Of a DNA stretch of 64,000 nucleotides, positions 10,910 through 21,998 are shown in pieces. The DNA lies in NCBI GenBank assembly GCA_032716605.1, contig CM064518.1:47373274-47437273 (forward strand). Direction: 5' to 3'. The position numbers and the translations under genes were made by a program. The number at the start of each line of letters is the position of its first letter. Within the stretch, counting starts at the first letter, position 1. The notes under the pieces were generated by a model. The model was not told where the DNA came from. It saw only the letters and a list, made by a program, of their open reading frames with translations, and made no database searches. The DNA comes from Paralithodes platypus. Taxonomy: Eukaryota; Arthropoda; Malacostraca; Decapoda; Lithodidae.

Positions 10910-11605
10910 ATGGAGGATGATGAAAGTTTAAATGAAGACCTATCACAATGGTCAAAGACTAACAAGTGTTGCATCTGTACAAAGAACGAGCATGCATGTA
11001 CAAGATGCAAATGCGTGCAAAAAAAAAAAGGGTGCATAAACTGTAATAAAGGTTCCCGGTGTCGCAACCCTTATAATAGTGTAATAACAGAGGGAGGGGC
11101 GGCAGCCAGTGCCCAGAGAGTGCGAAGGGATGAAGCTGACGGGACACAACACAGCGATGGGCAACAACCCGACAGAGCATGTGGAGGTGCGGGACCCTCA
11201 GGGGGCCCAAGAAAAGGGCGGCAACCACATGACATGGTGGGTGACGGTGAGCCCAGCGAAGTCCAAAGACACGGAGACGAGCACCGAGATGCTGGAGAGG
11301 AGGGTGGAGTGCAAACAAGGCCAAATATAGCTGGTAGAAATGACGATGTGCCACGCAAAGAAGAGCCCCGAGAAGCACACAGGGAGGTGGGACCACAGAG
11401 GGAAGCAGCCCTGGAGAGACCCGCAGAAGTTGATGGCAGAGGAGGACCCCTTCAGTGGGAAGGACTACAGGGAGAGGAGGTAAAAATGTGGACAGAGGCA
11501 GCTTACTCAGAAATTGTAGATTGGTCTGCACACAGTTTATTCAACCCACCTAAATGTGACGCCACCACCAAACTGTTGACAGAGATGAAAAAAGCTCATT
11601 TATAA
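10910..11605 (+). pseudogene. Retrotransposon N-terminal frame with Cys-rich domain
   Basis: Frame of 231 codons. Residues 20-51 have the spacing C-x2-C-x6-C-x2-C-x-C-x6-C-x2-C-x5-C, a compact zinc-binding cluster. A long acidic and basic low-complexity region follows. A run of 10 A at about 11020 lies within the cluster. It stops before the RT frame, which lies in other frames downstream (11671-11976, then 11921 onward). It probably represents the nucleic-acid-binding N-terminus of the element. Confidence 0.65.
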
Positions 11606-11920
11606 CTGTATATGACAGACCTTTAGCCCCGTATGCTCTCAAGTTATTTTTCAGCATTCCACATCTCTTCTTGCAAAAAACTCACCGCAAATCTAGACAA
11701 GCGGAAAACGTGACTGCGCTAACAAATAGAGTGAAACTGTGGAATGATAACAAGATGGATGACTTACTCAGTGAAACTAGAGCATTACAAGAGAGACAAG
11801 GCAGACGGCAACACAAAAGAGAAAACACTGAGGACAAGGCCAGGAGATTCGGCGACCAGATGAGACAAGGTAAAGTGGCACCTGCAATAATCCCTGACAA
11901 AGGAGGCAGCTGGTGGGCTG

Positions 11921-13993
11921 TTGCCTATCACAAGAGATACCATCAAGATGCTGGAAGAGAAACATCCGCAACCTAGTATATCCGAGAGTCAGAAGCTAGA
12001 GGGGGCTTATATACCACCGAACCCCGTCATCTACGAACAAATCACAGGCGAGAAGATTTGGAAAAAGGCTCTAGGGACCCAAGGCAGTGCAGGACCCTCA
12101 GAGCTGGATGCAAACGGTTGGAGAACAATCCTGAGCAGCACACTTTTCGGAGTTGCAGCGACCGACTTACGCAGGGCGCTGGCAGATCTTGCAAGAAAAA
12201 TGGCCACTCAAGATTGTCAACACTTGGAGGCCTACACAGCTTGTCGTCTAATACCATTGGACAAGAATCCAGGGTGCAGACCTGTAGGGGTGGGTGAAGT
12301 GTTGAGAAGAATCATCGGAAAATGCATAATGGAGGTGGTGAAGGACGATGTGCGGTCAGCGGCTGGAAATCTCCAAGTGTGTGCTGGCCACCAAGCAGGG
12401 GGAGAGGCATCAATTCATGCAATAAGAAAAATATATGAGCAAGAAGAATGTGAAGCCGTGCTGTTAGTGGATGCATCAAATGCCTTTAACACCATCAACA
12501 GAAAGACAGCAATACACAACATCAAGATAAAATGCCCCAGCATAGCCACCTATGTAGAGAATACCTATAAACAGCCTGCGGACCTCTTCATAGTAAACAA
12601 CCAAAACTCAAGACGTGGAACGGCATTGAAATCAATGGAAGGAACCACACAAGGTGACCCAGTAGCAATGGCGATGTACGCGTTAGGTCTCTCGGTGTTG
12701 CAATCATTAACAAGACATGAGACGACACATGTTAAGCAGGCGGCCTATGCAGATGATCTCACTGGAGCAGGGAAAGTCAACGAACTCAACAGCTGGTGGG
12801 AGCAAGTATCACAAGTGGGACCAGAAATAGGATACTTTCCAAATGCTAGTAAGTCTATACTGATAGTAAAACCAGAACATTACGAAAATGCCTTAGAAGC
12901 TTTCAACGGTAGTGAAGTGGTCGTAACAAAGGACGGACAGCGTCATCTTGAGGCAGTGATTGGCACAGAAGAGTTCAAGTAGCAATACATGGAAGAGAAG
13001 GTCAGAGAGTGAGTAAACGAAATAGAAATACTAGCCAAAATTGCAAAGACGGAACCACAGGCTGCATATTCGGCATTCACATATGGGGTCAAACACCGCT
13101 GGACCTACTTGATGCGTACCATTCCAAACGTGAGTCCACTACTTCAACCGCTAGAAGATGCCATCAGAGACAAACTCATCCCAGTTTGGATGAAGTCCCA
13201 CACCCCAAATGCTACAGAAAGGGAGTTGCTCGCACTTCCTCCTAGGTTAGGAGGGCTTGGATTCATCAATCCGGTGAGGAGGGCGACAACGGAACACCAG
13301 AACTCAGTAAAGATAACAGAATCTCTCACTGAACGCATCGTAGCGCAAGATCCTGATGGTGAAGTGGACCAGGCGGACATCTACAACATCAGAAAGACCA
13401 TCACGTCAGAGAGGCAAAACTCACAGAAAAATTACCTGGCACAATTGATGCGACAACTTTCCCCGAGACTAACAAGAAAAGTACAAATAGCACAGGAAAC
13501 GGGTGCTTCAAATTGGCTGACAACACTACCAATCAAGGCAAACGGCTTCAATCTAAACAAACATGAATTTAATTATGTTATTACACTGAGGTATGATTGG
13601 CCGATTGAAGGACTGCCCGATCGATGCGTTTGTGGAATCAACAACGATGCAGACCACAGCATGATATGTAAGAAGGGAGGATTCATCAGCATCAGGCACG
13701 ATGAAGTAAGATATGTAACGGCGAACATGCTCAGGGAGGTGTGTCGAGATGTGGTGCGCGAACCATCACTCATTCCCTTGGAGGGAGATATCTTGCAGCA
13801 CAGGACGGCCAACACATCCAACGAAGCACAAGTGGACGTTAGTGCAAGAAGTTTTTGGACAAGAGCACAGCGAGCGTTCTTTGACGTAAGACTATATGAC
13901 CCAATGGCCCATAGCTACGCGGGCTGTCTCTGGATGCTGCACACAAGAGGAATGAACAAGAGAAGGTCAGGGCATATGGGGAAAGGATCTTAA
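11921..13993 (+). pseudogene. Retrotransposon reverse transcriptase and endonuclease frame, two stops
   Basis: Within the 11921-12982 segment, residues 107-134 hold the LIPLDKNPGCRPVGVGEV block. RT motif A is LLVDASNAFN (181-190), motif B GTTQGDP (241-247) and motif C AYADD (275-279). TAG at 12980 and TGA at 13010 interrupt the frame, which then resumes in phase as 13109-13993 with NWLTTLPIKA, a CVCG...DHSMICKKGG zinc motif, RTANTSNEAQVDVSARSFW and RAFFDVRLYDP. A frameshift near 13920 moves the C-terminal end to 14044-14283. A pseudogene by these lesions. Confidence 0.8.
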
Positions 13994-14411
13994 ATATCGA
14001 ACATGGCAGCTTTACCCCACTAGTCTTCACCACATCTGGAGGGATGGGACCTATGGCCCAGTGCTTCTATTCAAGGCTTGCAGAGATCATCGCAGAGAAG
14101 AAGAAACAGCCCAGGAGCCACGTTGTAGCCTGGATGAGGTGCCGTCTATCTTTCTCATTGCTCAGATCAGCACTACTATGCCTGCGGGGAACAAGACTGT
14201 CTGCACCACAACCAGCGACGGTGGCAGAAGTGAACTTCCAGGCAGCGGTGGCAGAGGGTCGCATAGGGAGGCGACTGGATTGAAGTTGCATGGTGTAGAG
14301 TAGTGATATAGTAGAATAGTAGGAATAGACTAATATCTGATGTTTGTAAAATATAATGTATGCACAATATTAAATAAAAATCAAAGTAGTATAAAAAAAA
14401 AAAAAAAAAAA

Positions 14412-14412
<1 letters not shown>

Positions 14413-14463
<51 letters not shown>
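14413..14463. repeat. (AGT)n microsatellite 3' of retrotransposon copy 2
   Basis: About 17 AGT units immediately after the A-tail, matching the tract at the 5' edge. Confidence 0.9.
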
Positions 14464-14464
<1 letters not shown>

Positions 14465-15352
14465 ACGGTGGTGGGAAAAGGGCAATGATATATATTGGGG
14501 AACGAATTCTACGCTATCATATTTCCCTTCGATTTACCACACCATCCGCACTACAAATGTCCACCCTGGTATCTATAATATATTACATGTGGGTCTCCGG
14601 GTCGGTGTATATAAGCGCTGGCTGGACGAACAGCTCTTTGCCTTTTGGTCATGGTTCTCAGAAGGTTTACGTGGGTCGATGTTAGGAAGACGTTTTGTTG
14701 TCCACTTTACTGCTCTAGGTACAGTATATATGTTTACTTTCCAGATTCCTCTTTGTGTGGATCTGCTGTAGTTCTGTATATTTTCCACCAATCTAAGTTA
14801 CGGAGAATATATGATACCGCACTTCTCTAAACGGTAGAGTCATAAGAACTTCGTTTCACCGACTCGTCTCCTCTTAATAATTCTCTCTAATCTCTCTGTA
14901 CTCGCTGCAATGTTGCATCTATCTCTTCTATCGCTATTTCAATAATCAGTGATCTCAAGAGTGTTCTCAGTGTATACATCCTCCCTATTGGAGAGTAGGT
15001 ATCGCCCGCTTTTGAACACATTCTCACGCCTAAGTTATTCAACTCTCTAACCCAAGAGTGAACTGATTTTCATAGTCTACCTTCCACTCAACATATACAC
15101 CTTGGAGCTCTTCCTCGGTCTATTTTTCCTTCATCCTACGACTATAAATAAACGCCTAAGCTCCATGTGTTCAAATAGTTTAACTCCGTCGTATATTGAA
15201 TTTGGGTATGTATCACTCTTTCATTTTGAAAATACTCTAGCAACAGGCAAACGTGATGTTTGTCTCCTTGTTACGCATACAACAATAGTTACAAATAATT
15301 TATAGCATACTGTCTCCAGTGGCAGTTGTTGCTCTATATTTAAAAATAACAA
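14464..15352. other. Unassigned low-copy sequence
   Basis: No gene or recognised repeat seen. Reading frames here are short and without family motifs. Confidence 0.5.
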
Positions 15353-17256
15353 TAATATTAATGGAGGATGGGATAGGCGTACTTATTAAGGGGGGATGGG
15401 ATAGGCGTACTTATTAATGGGGGATGGGATAGGTGTACTTATTAAGGGGGGATGGGATAGGCGTACTTATTAAGGGGGGATGGGATAGGCGTACTTATTA
15501 AGGGAGGATGGGATAGGTGTACTTATTAAGGGGGGATGGGATAGGCGTACTTATTAAGGGGGGATGGGATAGGCGTACTTATTAAGGGAGGATGGGATAG
15601 GCGTACTTATTAAGGGGGGATGGGATAGGCGTACTTATTAAGGGAGGATGGGATAGGCGTACTTATTAAGGGGGGATGGGATAGGCGTACTTATTAAGGG
15701 AGGATGGGATAGGCGTACTTATTAAGGGAGGATGGGATAGGCGTACTTATTAAGGGGGGATGGGATAGGCGTACTTATTAAGGGAGGATGGGATAGGCGT
15801 ACTTATTAATGGAGAATGGGATAGGCGTACTTATTAATGGAGGATGGGATAGGCGTACTTATTAAGGGAGGATGGGATAGGCGTACTTATTAATGGAGGA
15901 TGGGATAGGCGTACTTATTAATGGAGGATGGGATAGGCGTACTTATTAATGGAGGATGGGATAGGCGTACTTATTAATGGAGGATGGGATAGGCGTACTT
16001 ATTAATGGAGGATGGGATAGGCGTACTTATTAAGGGAGGATGGGATAGGTGTACTTATTAAGGGGGGATGGGATAGGCGTACTTATTAAGGGGGGATGGG
16101 ATAGGCGTACTTATTAAGGGGGGATGGGATAGGCGTACTTATTAAGGGAGGATGGGATAGGCGTACTTATTAATGGAGGATGGGATAGGCGTACTTATTA
16201 AGGGGGGATGGGATAGGCGTACTTATTAATGGAGGATGGGATAGGTGTACTTATTAAGGGGGGATGGGATAGGCGTACTTATTAAGGGAGGATGGGATAG
16301 GCGTACTTATTAAGGGGGGATGGGATAGGCGTACTTATTAATGGAGGATGGGATAGGCGTACTTATTAAGGGGGGATGGGATAGGCGTACTTATTAAGGG
16401 GGATGGGATAGGCGTACTTATTAAGGGGGGATGGGATAGGCGTACTTATTAAGGGGAGATGGGATAGGCATATTTATTAAGGGGGATGGGATAGGCGTAC
16501 TTATTAAGGGGGATGGGATAGGCGTACTTATTAAGGCGGGATGGGATAGGCGTACTTATTAAGGGGGGATGGGATAGGCGTACTTATTAAGGGGGGATGG
16601 GATAGGCGTACTTATTAAGGGGGGATGGGATAGGCGTACTTATTAAGTGGGGATGGGATAGGCGTACTTATTAAGGGGGGATGGGATAGGCGTACTTATT
16701 AAGGGGGGATGGGATAGGCGTACTTATTAAGGGGGGATGGGATAGGCGTACTTATTAAGGGAGGATGGGATAGGCGTACTTATTAATGGAGGATGGGATA
16801 GGCGTACTTATTAAGGGGGGATGGGATAGGTTACTTGTTAAGGGGGGATGGGATAGGTGTACTTATTAAGGTGGGATGGCATAGGTGTACTTATTAAGGG
16901 GGGAAGGGATAGGCGTACTTATTAAGGGGGGATGGGATAGGCGTACTTATTAAGGGGGGATGGGATAGGCGTACTTATTAAGGGAGGATGGGATAGGCGT
17001 ACTTATTAAGGGGGGATGGGATAGGCGTACTTATTAAGGGGGATGGGATAGGCGTACTTATTAAGGGGGGATGGGATAGGCGTACTTATTAAGGGGGGAT
17101 GGGATAGGCGTACTTATTAAGGGGGGATGGGATAGGCGTACTTATTAAGGGGGGATGGGATAGGCGTACTTATTAAGGGGGGATGGGATAGGCGTACTTA
17201 TTAAGGGGGGATGGGATAGGCGTACTTATTAAGGGAGGATGGGATAGGCGTACTTA
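15353..17256. repeat. 28-bp minisatellite, about 67 units
   Basis: The unit combines TTAAGGGGGGATGGGATAGG and CGTACTTA (28 bp), with A/G, T/G and C/T variants. It has no spacers, so it is not a CRISPR. The last unit passes without a break into a family A repeat at 17232-17592, whose 5' end is the same sequence, so the array is an amplified element terminus. Confidence 0.97.
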
Positions 17257-17592
17257 TTTGCTTATTTGTGTTATTTTTAAAATATGTTTTAGCTTACTTT
17301 CCAGAACTCCATCAAACTTAAGAAAACACCCCCAAGACGAGATAAATGTGTACATTTTTCGATAGAAAAAAATCCCGGCCGGAGGCCGGTTACTACTATA
17401 TTACAGGTTCGCTATCGCTCGCCAGGAAATAAATCGTCACCTAATTTGCACGAAAGGTCTTAATATTGACAAGGAATTGGGTCAAAGGTCTTAAAATCGC
17501 CAAACTAATAAGCCGAACGTCTTAAAATCTCAGAAGTACTGGGGCTAAACATGAGAGAGAAGGGGGGTCCATAAAAAGCAACCCTCTCCCCA
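17232..17592 (+). repeat. Family A repeat that seeds the minisatellite
   Basis: After GGCGTACTTATTTGC it carries the CTCCATCAAACTTAAG, GGCCGGAGGCCGG and CTCGCTATCGCTCGCCAGG blocks. It ends in CCCTCTCCCC. Confidence 0.85.
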
Positions 17593-17705
17593 TAATACCT
17601 TTTCCGCCACTATTATGTACACACTCAAACCCAATCGTTACGGAGGAACTTACTGTATTTACTGTATTATCGCTCTACAGTATAGTGAAAAGCATACAGT
17701 AATCT

Positions 17706-17906
17706 TAATACCCTTTATGTACCGGTGACGTCCTTTGCATTGTATTCTGGCAACTATTGTTTATCAAGGGCCTCCAGCAATTAATAAGCTTCGAACTATC
17801 TCACTTAACCCCTTTTACAACCACAGATCCTTCCTAAAGTGCACCAAATCGTCTAAATATAGCTAGGATATTATAAAAAGACGTCGCCGTTACAGAAAGG
17901 GGTTAA
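17706..17906. repeat. Family B palindromic repeat
   Basis: Left end ...GTACCGGTGACGTCC, right end GACGTCGCCGTTACAG then GGGGTTAA. Core blocks CTTCGAACTATCTCACTTAA and CCACAGATCCTTCCTAA are present. Confidence 0.85.
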
Positions 17907-18279
17907 ACAAATAGGGTTCTAAAGAATGTAATGTATTTACTCTTATACCAAGCAAGGAAGGATGGAGGGGTGGGGGAAGGTATATCGAGCTCCCAATAAA
18001 CTTTTCAAACCTTTTTAAGCTAAATCGTGGCTCCAACAACGCCATTCCGTGAAGGCGAAAGCAGGTCTGAATTATGAGTGGAGCAAACACTAAACGTGAA
18101 GTTCCGTGGCGCTCGGGGCAGTCTTCGCCACATATATACATTAGTGATCCCCGTCAATACCATAGCGGCCAACGAGGACCTGGAGAAGCAAAGGTCTCAT
18201 TGGATTTGTAAGCTGGCTGGGTGGATTTCAGTCAGGGCTGTTAGTAAAGAGGTTTAAGCCAATCGTTTGTTCAGTGTAG
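17907..18279. other. Unassigned sequence
   Basis: No gene seen. A reading frame of 83 codons on the - strand (17890-18141) has no recognisable features. Confidence 0.45.
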
Positions 18280-18445
18280 TTGAATCCAGTGGCTTCAGCC
18301 CAACTCTCCCAAATATACCTGGGGAGAGTGGGTTCGAATCCTAGTCAGGATAAATTTAGTTCGTTGGAGGACCCGCACAAAATTCGCTCCTGGACATCAT
18401 GATGTGTTATGGGACAAGAACTAGGATTACTTTGGGAGATAATTA
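18280..18445 (+). mobile_element. SINE-4, tRNA-derived repeat
   Basis: GGTTCGAATCC (18331-18341) fits a pol III B box and lies inside a tRNA-like stem (CTGGGGAGAGT before, TAGTCAGG after). The body then matches no other SINE here. The A box is weak. Confidence 0.45.
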
Positions 18446-18577
18446 TATTTATTATGGGTTCTTGGGTAGAGAAAATCACAGTGCCGTGATGTCTAGAATG
18501 GAACAATAAACCCACATGACAGGACAAACAGTTTATTGTTATAAATACACAAGTTTCCACTCTAATATGTGCCTGAG

Positions 18578-18609
18578 TACATACATACACACATACATAC
18601 ATACATACA
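18578..18609. repeat. (CATA)n microsatellite
   Basis: Seven or eight CATA/CACA units. Confidence 0.85.
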
Positions 18610-18788
18610 ATGCATCTTATACCTTACCTTGATCCCTATAGCTAACTTTGAAGCCTTTCTCGTCATCATTTAGACACGAGGATTTACACGATTTACGTCA
18701 GGTCAACAACATGGCGGACGCTATAGCACACATAAGATAATAGGTACCAAGTTGATCATAGGAGAGGATGTCAACACTTGCTAGACCA

Positions 18789-18889
18789 CGCACAGTTGCC
18801 CACATAAGCTCTGTTCCACTCCGAGAGCTTCTGTATAGGATTATAATGCGCATAATTGCATTGCGAGTGTCGTTTCTTGTGCAATGGCT
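18789..18889. repeat. Family C palindromic repeat, left half
   Basis: CAGTTGCCCACATAAGCTCT matches the left end of the copy at 33327-33531. Its right half resumes at 19237 after a family A insertion. Confidence 0.65.
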
Positions 18890-19236
18890 GAGGGGGGATG
18901 GTTCGTTTTTCTGCCCCCCCCCCCTTCTCCCTCATGATTAGCCCCATTGGTTTTGGGATTTTAAGACGTTCGCTCCATTAGTTTGGCAATTTAAGACCTA
19001 TCGCCCCATTTCTTTGTCAATATTAAGACCTTTCGTACAATTTAGGTGTCGATTATTTTCTTGGCGAGCGATAGCGAGCCTGTATTATAATAGTAACCGC
19101 ATTTTTCTATCGAAAAATGTATAAATATATAATAGGGGAGCTGGGGGTGTTTTATTAAGCTTGATGGAGAGTTAGGGAGGAAATTAAAAGAATATAAATA
19201 TATAGATGAGCAAATAAATGCGCCCATTCCCCCTTA
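18890..19236 (-). repeat. Family A repeat nested in family C
   Basis: Carries TAAGACGTTCGCTCCATTAG, CTTGGCGAGCGATAGCGAGCC and TTAAGCTTGATGGAG, ending CCCCCTTAA. C sequences flank it on both sides, so it arrived later than the C copy. Confidence 0.8.
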
Positions 19237-19352
19237 ACTCACCTGATTGGTCAACTGATAATTAAAAGAACCCACACTCACAATTCATGCATACTATTAG
19301 GCTGTCATACATAAGATCACGACGAGGAACAGAACTTGTGTGGCCAACTGTA
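19237..19352. repeat. Family C palindromic repeat, right half
   Basis: ATAAGATCACGACGAGGAAC and AGAACTTGTGTGGCCAACTG mirror the left end. Confidence 0.65.
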
Positions 19353-19404
19353 CCTACCTAATGTGTTCCCCTTTACCCTACGTTCTAGATACTGTAGGTA
19401 TATA

Positions 19405-19704
19405 CTAAGGGGAGGTTTGTAGTTTGTTCCCTAGACCCCCCATCGAGCATACAATTACACCCCCTAGACCCCTTTTCAAGATAAAAGGGTCAAATTCCGG
19501 TTCCTCTTAAATTAAAGGCTCGCTTTCGCTCGCCAGGAAAAGATCGACACCTAAAAGGTCTGAAAATGGGCAGACATGGGGCGAAATCGTTTAAAATCGC
19601 CAAACTAATGGGGCAAACATCTTAAAATCTCAAAAGCAATGGGGTTAAACATGAGGGAGAAAGGGGTCCAGAACAAAATCCCCCAAGTGGAAATCTTCCC
19701 TTAA
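19405..19704 (+). repeat. Family A repeat
   Basis: GGCTCGCTTTCGCTCGCCAG block and the AATGGGGTTAAACATGAGGG block are clear. The left end is shortened. Right end CTTCCCTTAA. Confidence 0.8.
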
Positions 19705-20330
19705 TCTTCCTAGGTACAAGTAGGGAATTCGTAAATGGATCAAGATAACCCGTAGAAGTTACGATGACGCATTTCTTGTTTGATTTCTTGTTAGATCATT
19801 TTATTCAAATTTGGAAATCAGAAGGTTCATCGAGATAGCCTTTACCTTTATAATTCCCCTCGGATCCTTCCTGTATGTATGTATGTATTTACTCAGGCCC
19901 ATTCTCCACTTTTTTTTCTGGGGGTGGCCGACTCGAGACAGAGCCCGAATAGGGACAACACAACAGAAAAATCCTTCCTAAACGGTATAAATTCGTCTAA
20001 TGTGAGCCAGAATAAACTCTCAAACTACGTCATAATCTTCAAAGGGTTAAGATTAAATCAGTAAAAAAAATTATGTATTTATTATAAAGTCACGGGTGCC
20101 AATGTCGCTCTATTCTACGCCCGCACGACAACCCCGACAATCACGCATCGCCGAGCGCGCACCTAATGGACTCTAAAAGCTACTTGCATTTTTTATGTAA
20201 TGATTATTTGTACTTCCCCTTCTCCCCCTCCCCCCCCCCCCCCTCCCTCTATCTCTCCCCTCCCCTCCTTCTCCCCCTTCCCCCCCCCCTCCCTCTATCT
20301 CTCCCCTCCCCTCCCTCTCCCCTTCTTTTA
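19705..20330. other. Unassigned sequence with CT-rich tract
   Basis: No gene seen. 20213-20330 is a C/T-rich low-complexity run that yields proline/leucine reading frames. Confidence 0.5.
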
Positions 20331-20735
20331 AGGGTGCCCACCTCGCTGTTTTCTCTTTCTCTCCCTCTCTCTTTGGCTTGTATCCAATCGACCCCATCCA
20401 GCCTACTGTTTTAAGACGTTTACCCTCATGCAGGTGTCCATATTTTCCTGGCGAGCGGTAGCGAGCCAGCACATACATATTTTTGTTTTGACAGCAAGCT
20501 AAATTTGTCAATTTTTCGATGGAAAAATTTCTCCGGCGAAGCCGAATTTCTCCATTCAAAGCTGGCTTGCTATCGCTCGCCAGGAAAAAATCGACACCTG
20601 GATGGGGATAAACGTCTTAAAACAGTTGGCTGAATGGGGCCGAATGGATACAAGCCAGAGAAAGAAAGAAAAGGAGATAAAGATAAAAAAAGCCGGTGAC
20701 CCCCCTTTCACCCTTGGACGGATTTTCTCATATGA
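20331..20735. repeat. Family E foldback repeat
   Basis: Two long inverted arms (about 20371-20487 and 20559-20660). TTTTAAGACGTTTACCC and CCTGGCGAGCGGTAGCGAGCC on the left mirror GGCTTGCTATCGCTCGCCAGG and AAACGTCTTAAAA on the right. The middle holds TTTTTCGATGGAAAAATT and CCGGCGAAGCCG hairpins like those of family A. A fragment recurs at 34914-34968. Confidence 0.7.
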
Positions 20736-20974
20736 AAGATTAATTAGCTTTACCTGAATCGCAAGTTTAGGTAAGGTACGCGCAGACAGTCACGCACAGT
20801 CCTCGCTCAATTCCTTTATTCATTATGCAACAATGTGTATATATGAGATCAATTTATGAAAGTAAAATTATGTATAGTAAAAAAAAAAAAAAAAAAACTC
20901 AAGACAGAGCCCGAATAGAGACAACATAACAGAAAACAATGAACACATAAAAACAAAATACAAATTCACACCCA
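20736..20974. other. Unassigned AT-rich sequence
   Basis: Includes an A-run at 20880-20897. No feature identified. Confidence 0.4.
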
Positions 20975-21084
20975 TCTAGGTCACTGATAATTAAATTAAA
21001 CAATACTCGCAATTCATCCATACTAATTTTACTTTTACACTTAAGATCGTGGCGAGGAACAAAACTTATTTGGGTAACTGTGCA
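20975..21084. repeat. Family C repeat, right half
   Basis: TTAAGATCGTGGCGAGGAAC and AAACTTATTTGGGTAACTG match the family C right end. Confidence 0.55.
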
Positions 21085-21131
21085 AGTTTATGAAGGCGAC
21101 TGCACCATCACGCATACAAATTAACAATGTG

Positions 21132-21552
21132 TTAAGGGGATATGGGTCGTTTTTCTAGATCCCTTTCTCCCTCATGTTTAGCCCCATTAGTGTTCAGATT
21201 TTAAGACGTTCGGCCCATTAGTTTGGCGATTTCAAGACCTTTCGCCCCATTTCTTTGTCAATATTGAGACCTTTCGTGCTATTTAGGTGTCGATTTTTTC
21301 CCTGGCGAACGATAATGAGCCTGCAATTTTGAATTTTTCTACCGAAAAATGTGAAAATTGATCTAGATGGGGGATCTAATGGATGTTTGCTTAAGCTTGA
21401 TGGAGGTCTAGGGAGGAAACTAAAAAAATATATAGAAATATTGATAAATGAGCAAATTTATACGCCCGTCCCCCATTTATACGCCCGTCCCCCATTTATA
21501 CGCCCGTCCCCTATTTATACGCCCGTCCCCCATTTATACGCCCGTCCCCTAT
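21132..21552 (-). repeat. Family A repeat with 19-bp terminal tandem repeat
   Basis: Begins TTAAGGGGATATGGG and runs through TTAAGCTTGATGGAGGTCTA. Its far end is amplified as five 19-bp units of the type ATTTATACGCCCGTCCCCC (21456-21552). This is the same element end that forms the 28-bp array at 15.4-17.3 kb. Confidence 0.85.
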
Positions 21553-21755
21553 TTTAAGTGTTCTATTATAATATGGCCCTATTATTTGTTTGGATTCACT
21601 TTGTATAAAAAACGTATAAATTATATATACTGTATTTTACTTTTCCATTTTACGTGTTGGTACATACAATAATTACCCTCATATATCAGTCTCAAAAGGC
21701 CTAGTTGCATAAGAAAGAAAAAAACATGAGATCTCCAAAATATTATGAGTTATGC

Positions 21756-21960
21756 CGGTGTCACACGAGCGCTTTCTCCGGCAAGTTCCGATGAACAAGT
21801 TTGTCCTCGTAATATTTAAATCTCTTTCACATTAGCATCGGAAACTAGACTGAAGGTAGAATACGCTAGGTGGCTGATTGCTGATATAACTTAAATTATG
21901 AAGATGCTAGACAACAATTGCCCCGTAAATATTGACGGCAAAAGAGCTCGTGTGACACCG
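21756..21960. mobile_element. 205-bp terminal-inverted-repeat element (MITE-like)
   Basis: Perfect 15-bp terminal inverted repeats: CGGTGTCACACGAGC at 21756-21770 and GCTCGTGTGACACCG at 21946-21960. No coding capacity. No clear target duplication. Superfamily not assigned. Confidence 0.7.
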
Positions 21961-21998
21961 CCTTCTTACCTACTTCACCTGAGCCCGAATTCTTGTAT

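Larger units (their letters stand above)
10822..14412 (+). mobile_element. Non-LTR retrotransposon with restriction-like endonuclease signature, copy 2
   Basis: The most complete copy. In order: a Cys-rich N-terminal region (10910-11605), an RT domain (11921-12982) and a C-terminal region (13109-14283) with a CVCG...DH..ICKKGG zinc motif and a D...FFDVR motif. The tail is A-rich (14393-14412). CCHC followed by a PD-(D/E)XK-like end is the layout of early-branching LINEs such as R2, R4/Dong, CRE and NeSL. The assignment to that broad class is inference; the clade is not named. Several stops and frameshifts show the copy is dead. Confidence 0.85.

Noticed and set aside
10323..10955. Poly-Val, poly-Thr and poly-Leu open frames
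   Set aside because: They translate (AGT)n and (TAG)n microsatellites.
10959..11531. 190-codon - strand open frame
   Set aside because: It is antisense to the retrotransposon's N-terminal frame and has no domain.
15353..17256. Regular 28-bp repeats that could suggest a CRISPR array
   Set aside because: The units are contiguous, with no spacers, and grade into a transposable-element end. The context is eukaryotic.
20173..20559. 128-codon - strand open frame
   Set aside because: It covers a CT-rich tract and one arm of a foldback repeat.
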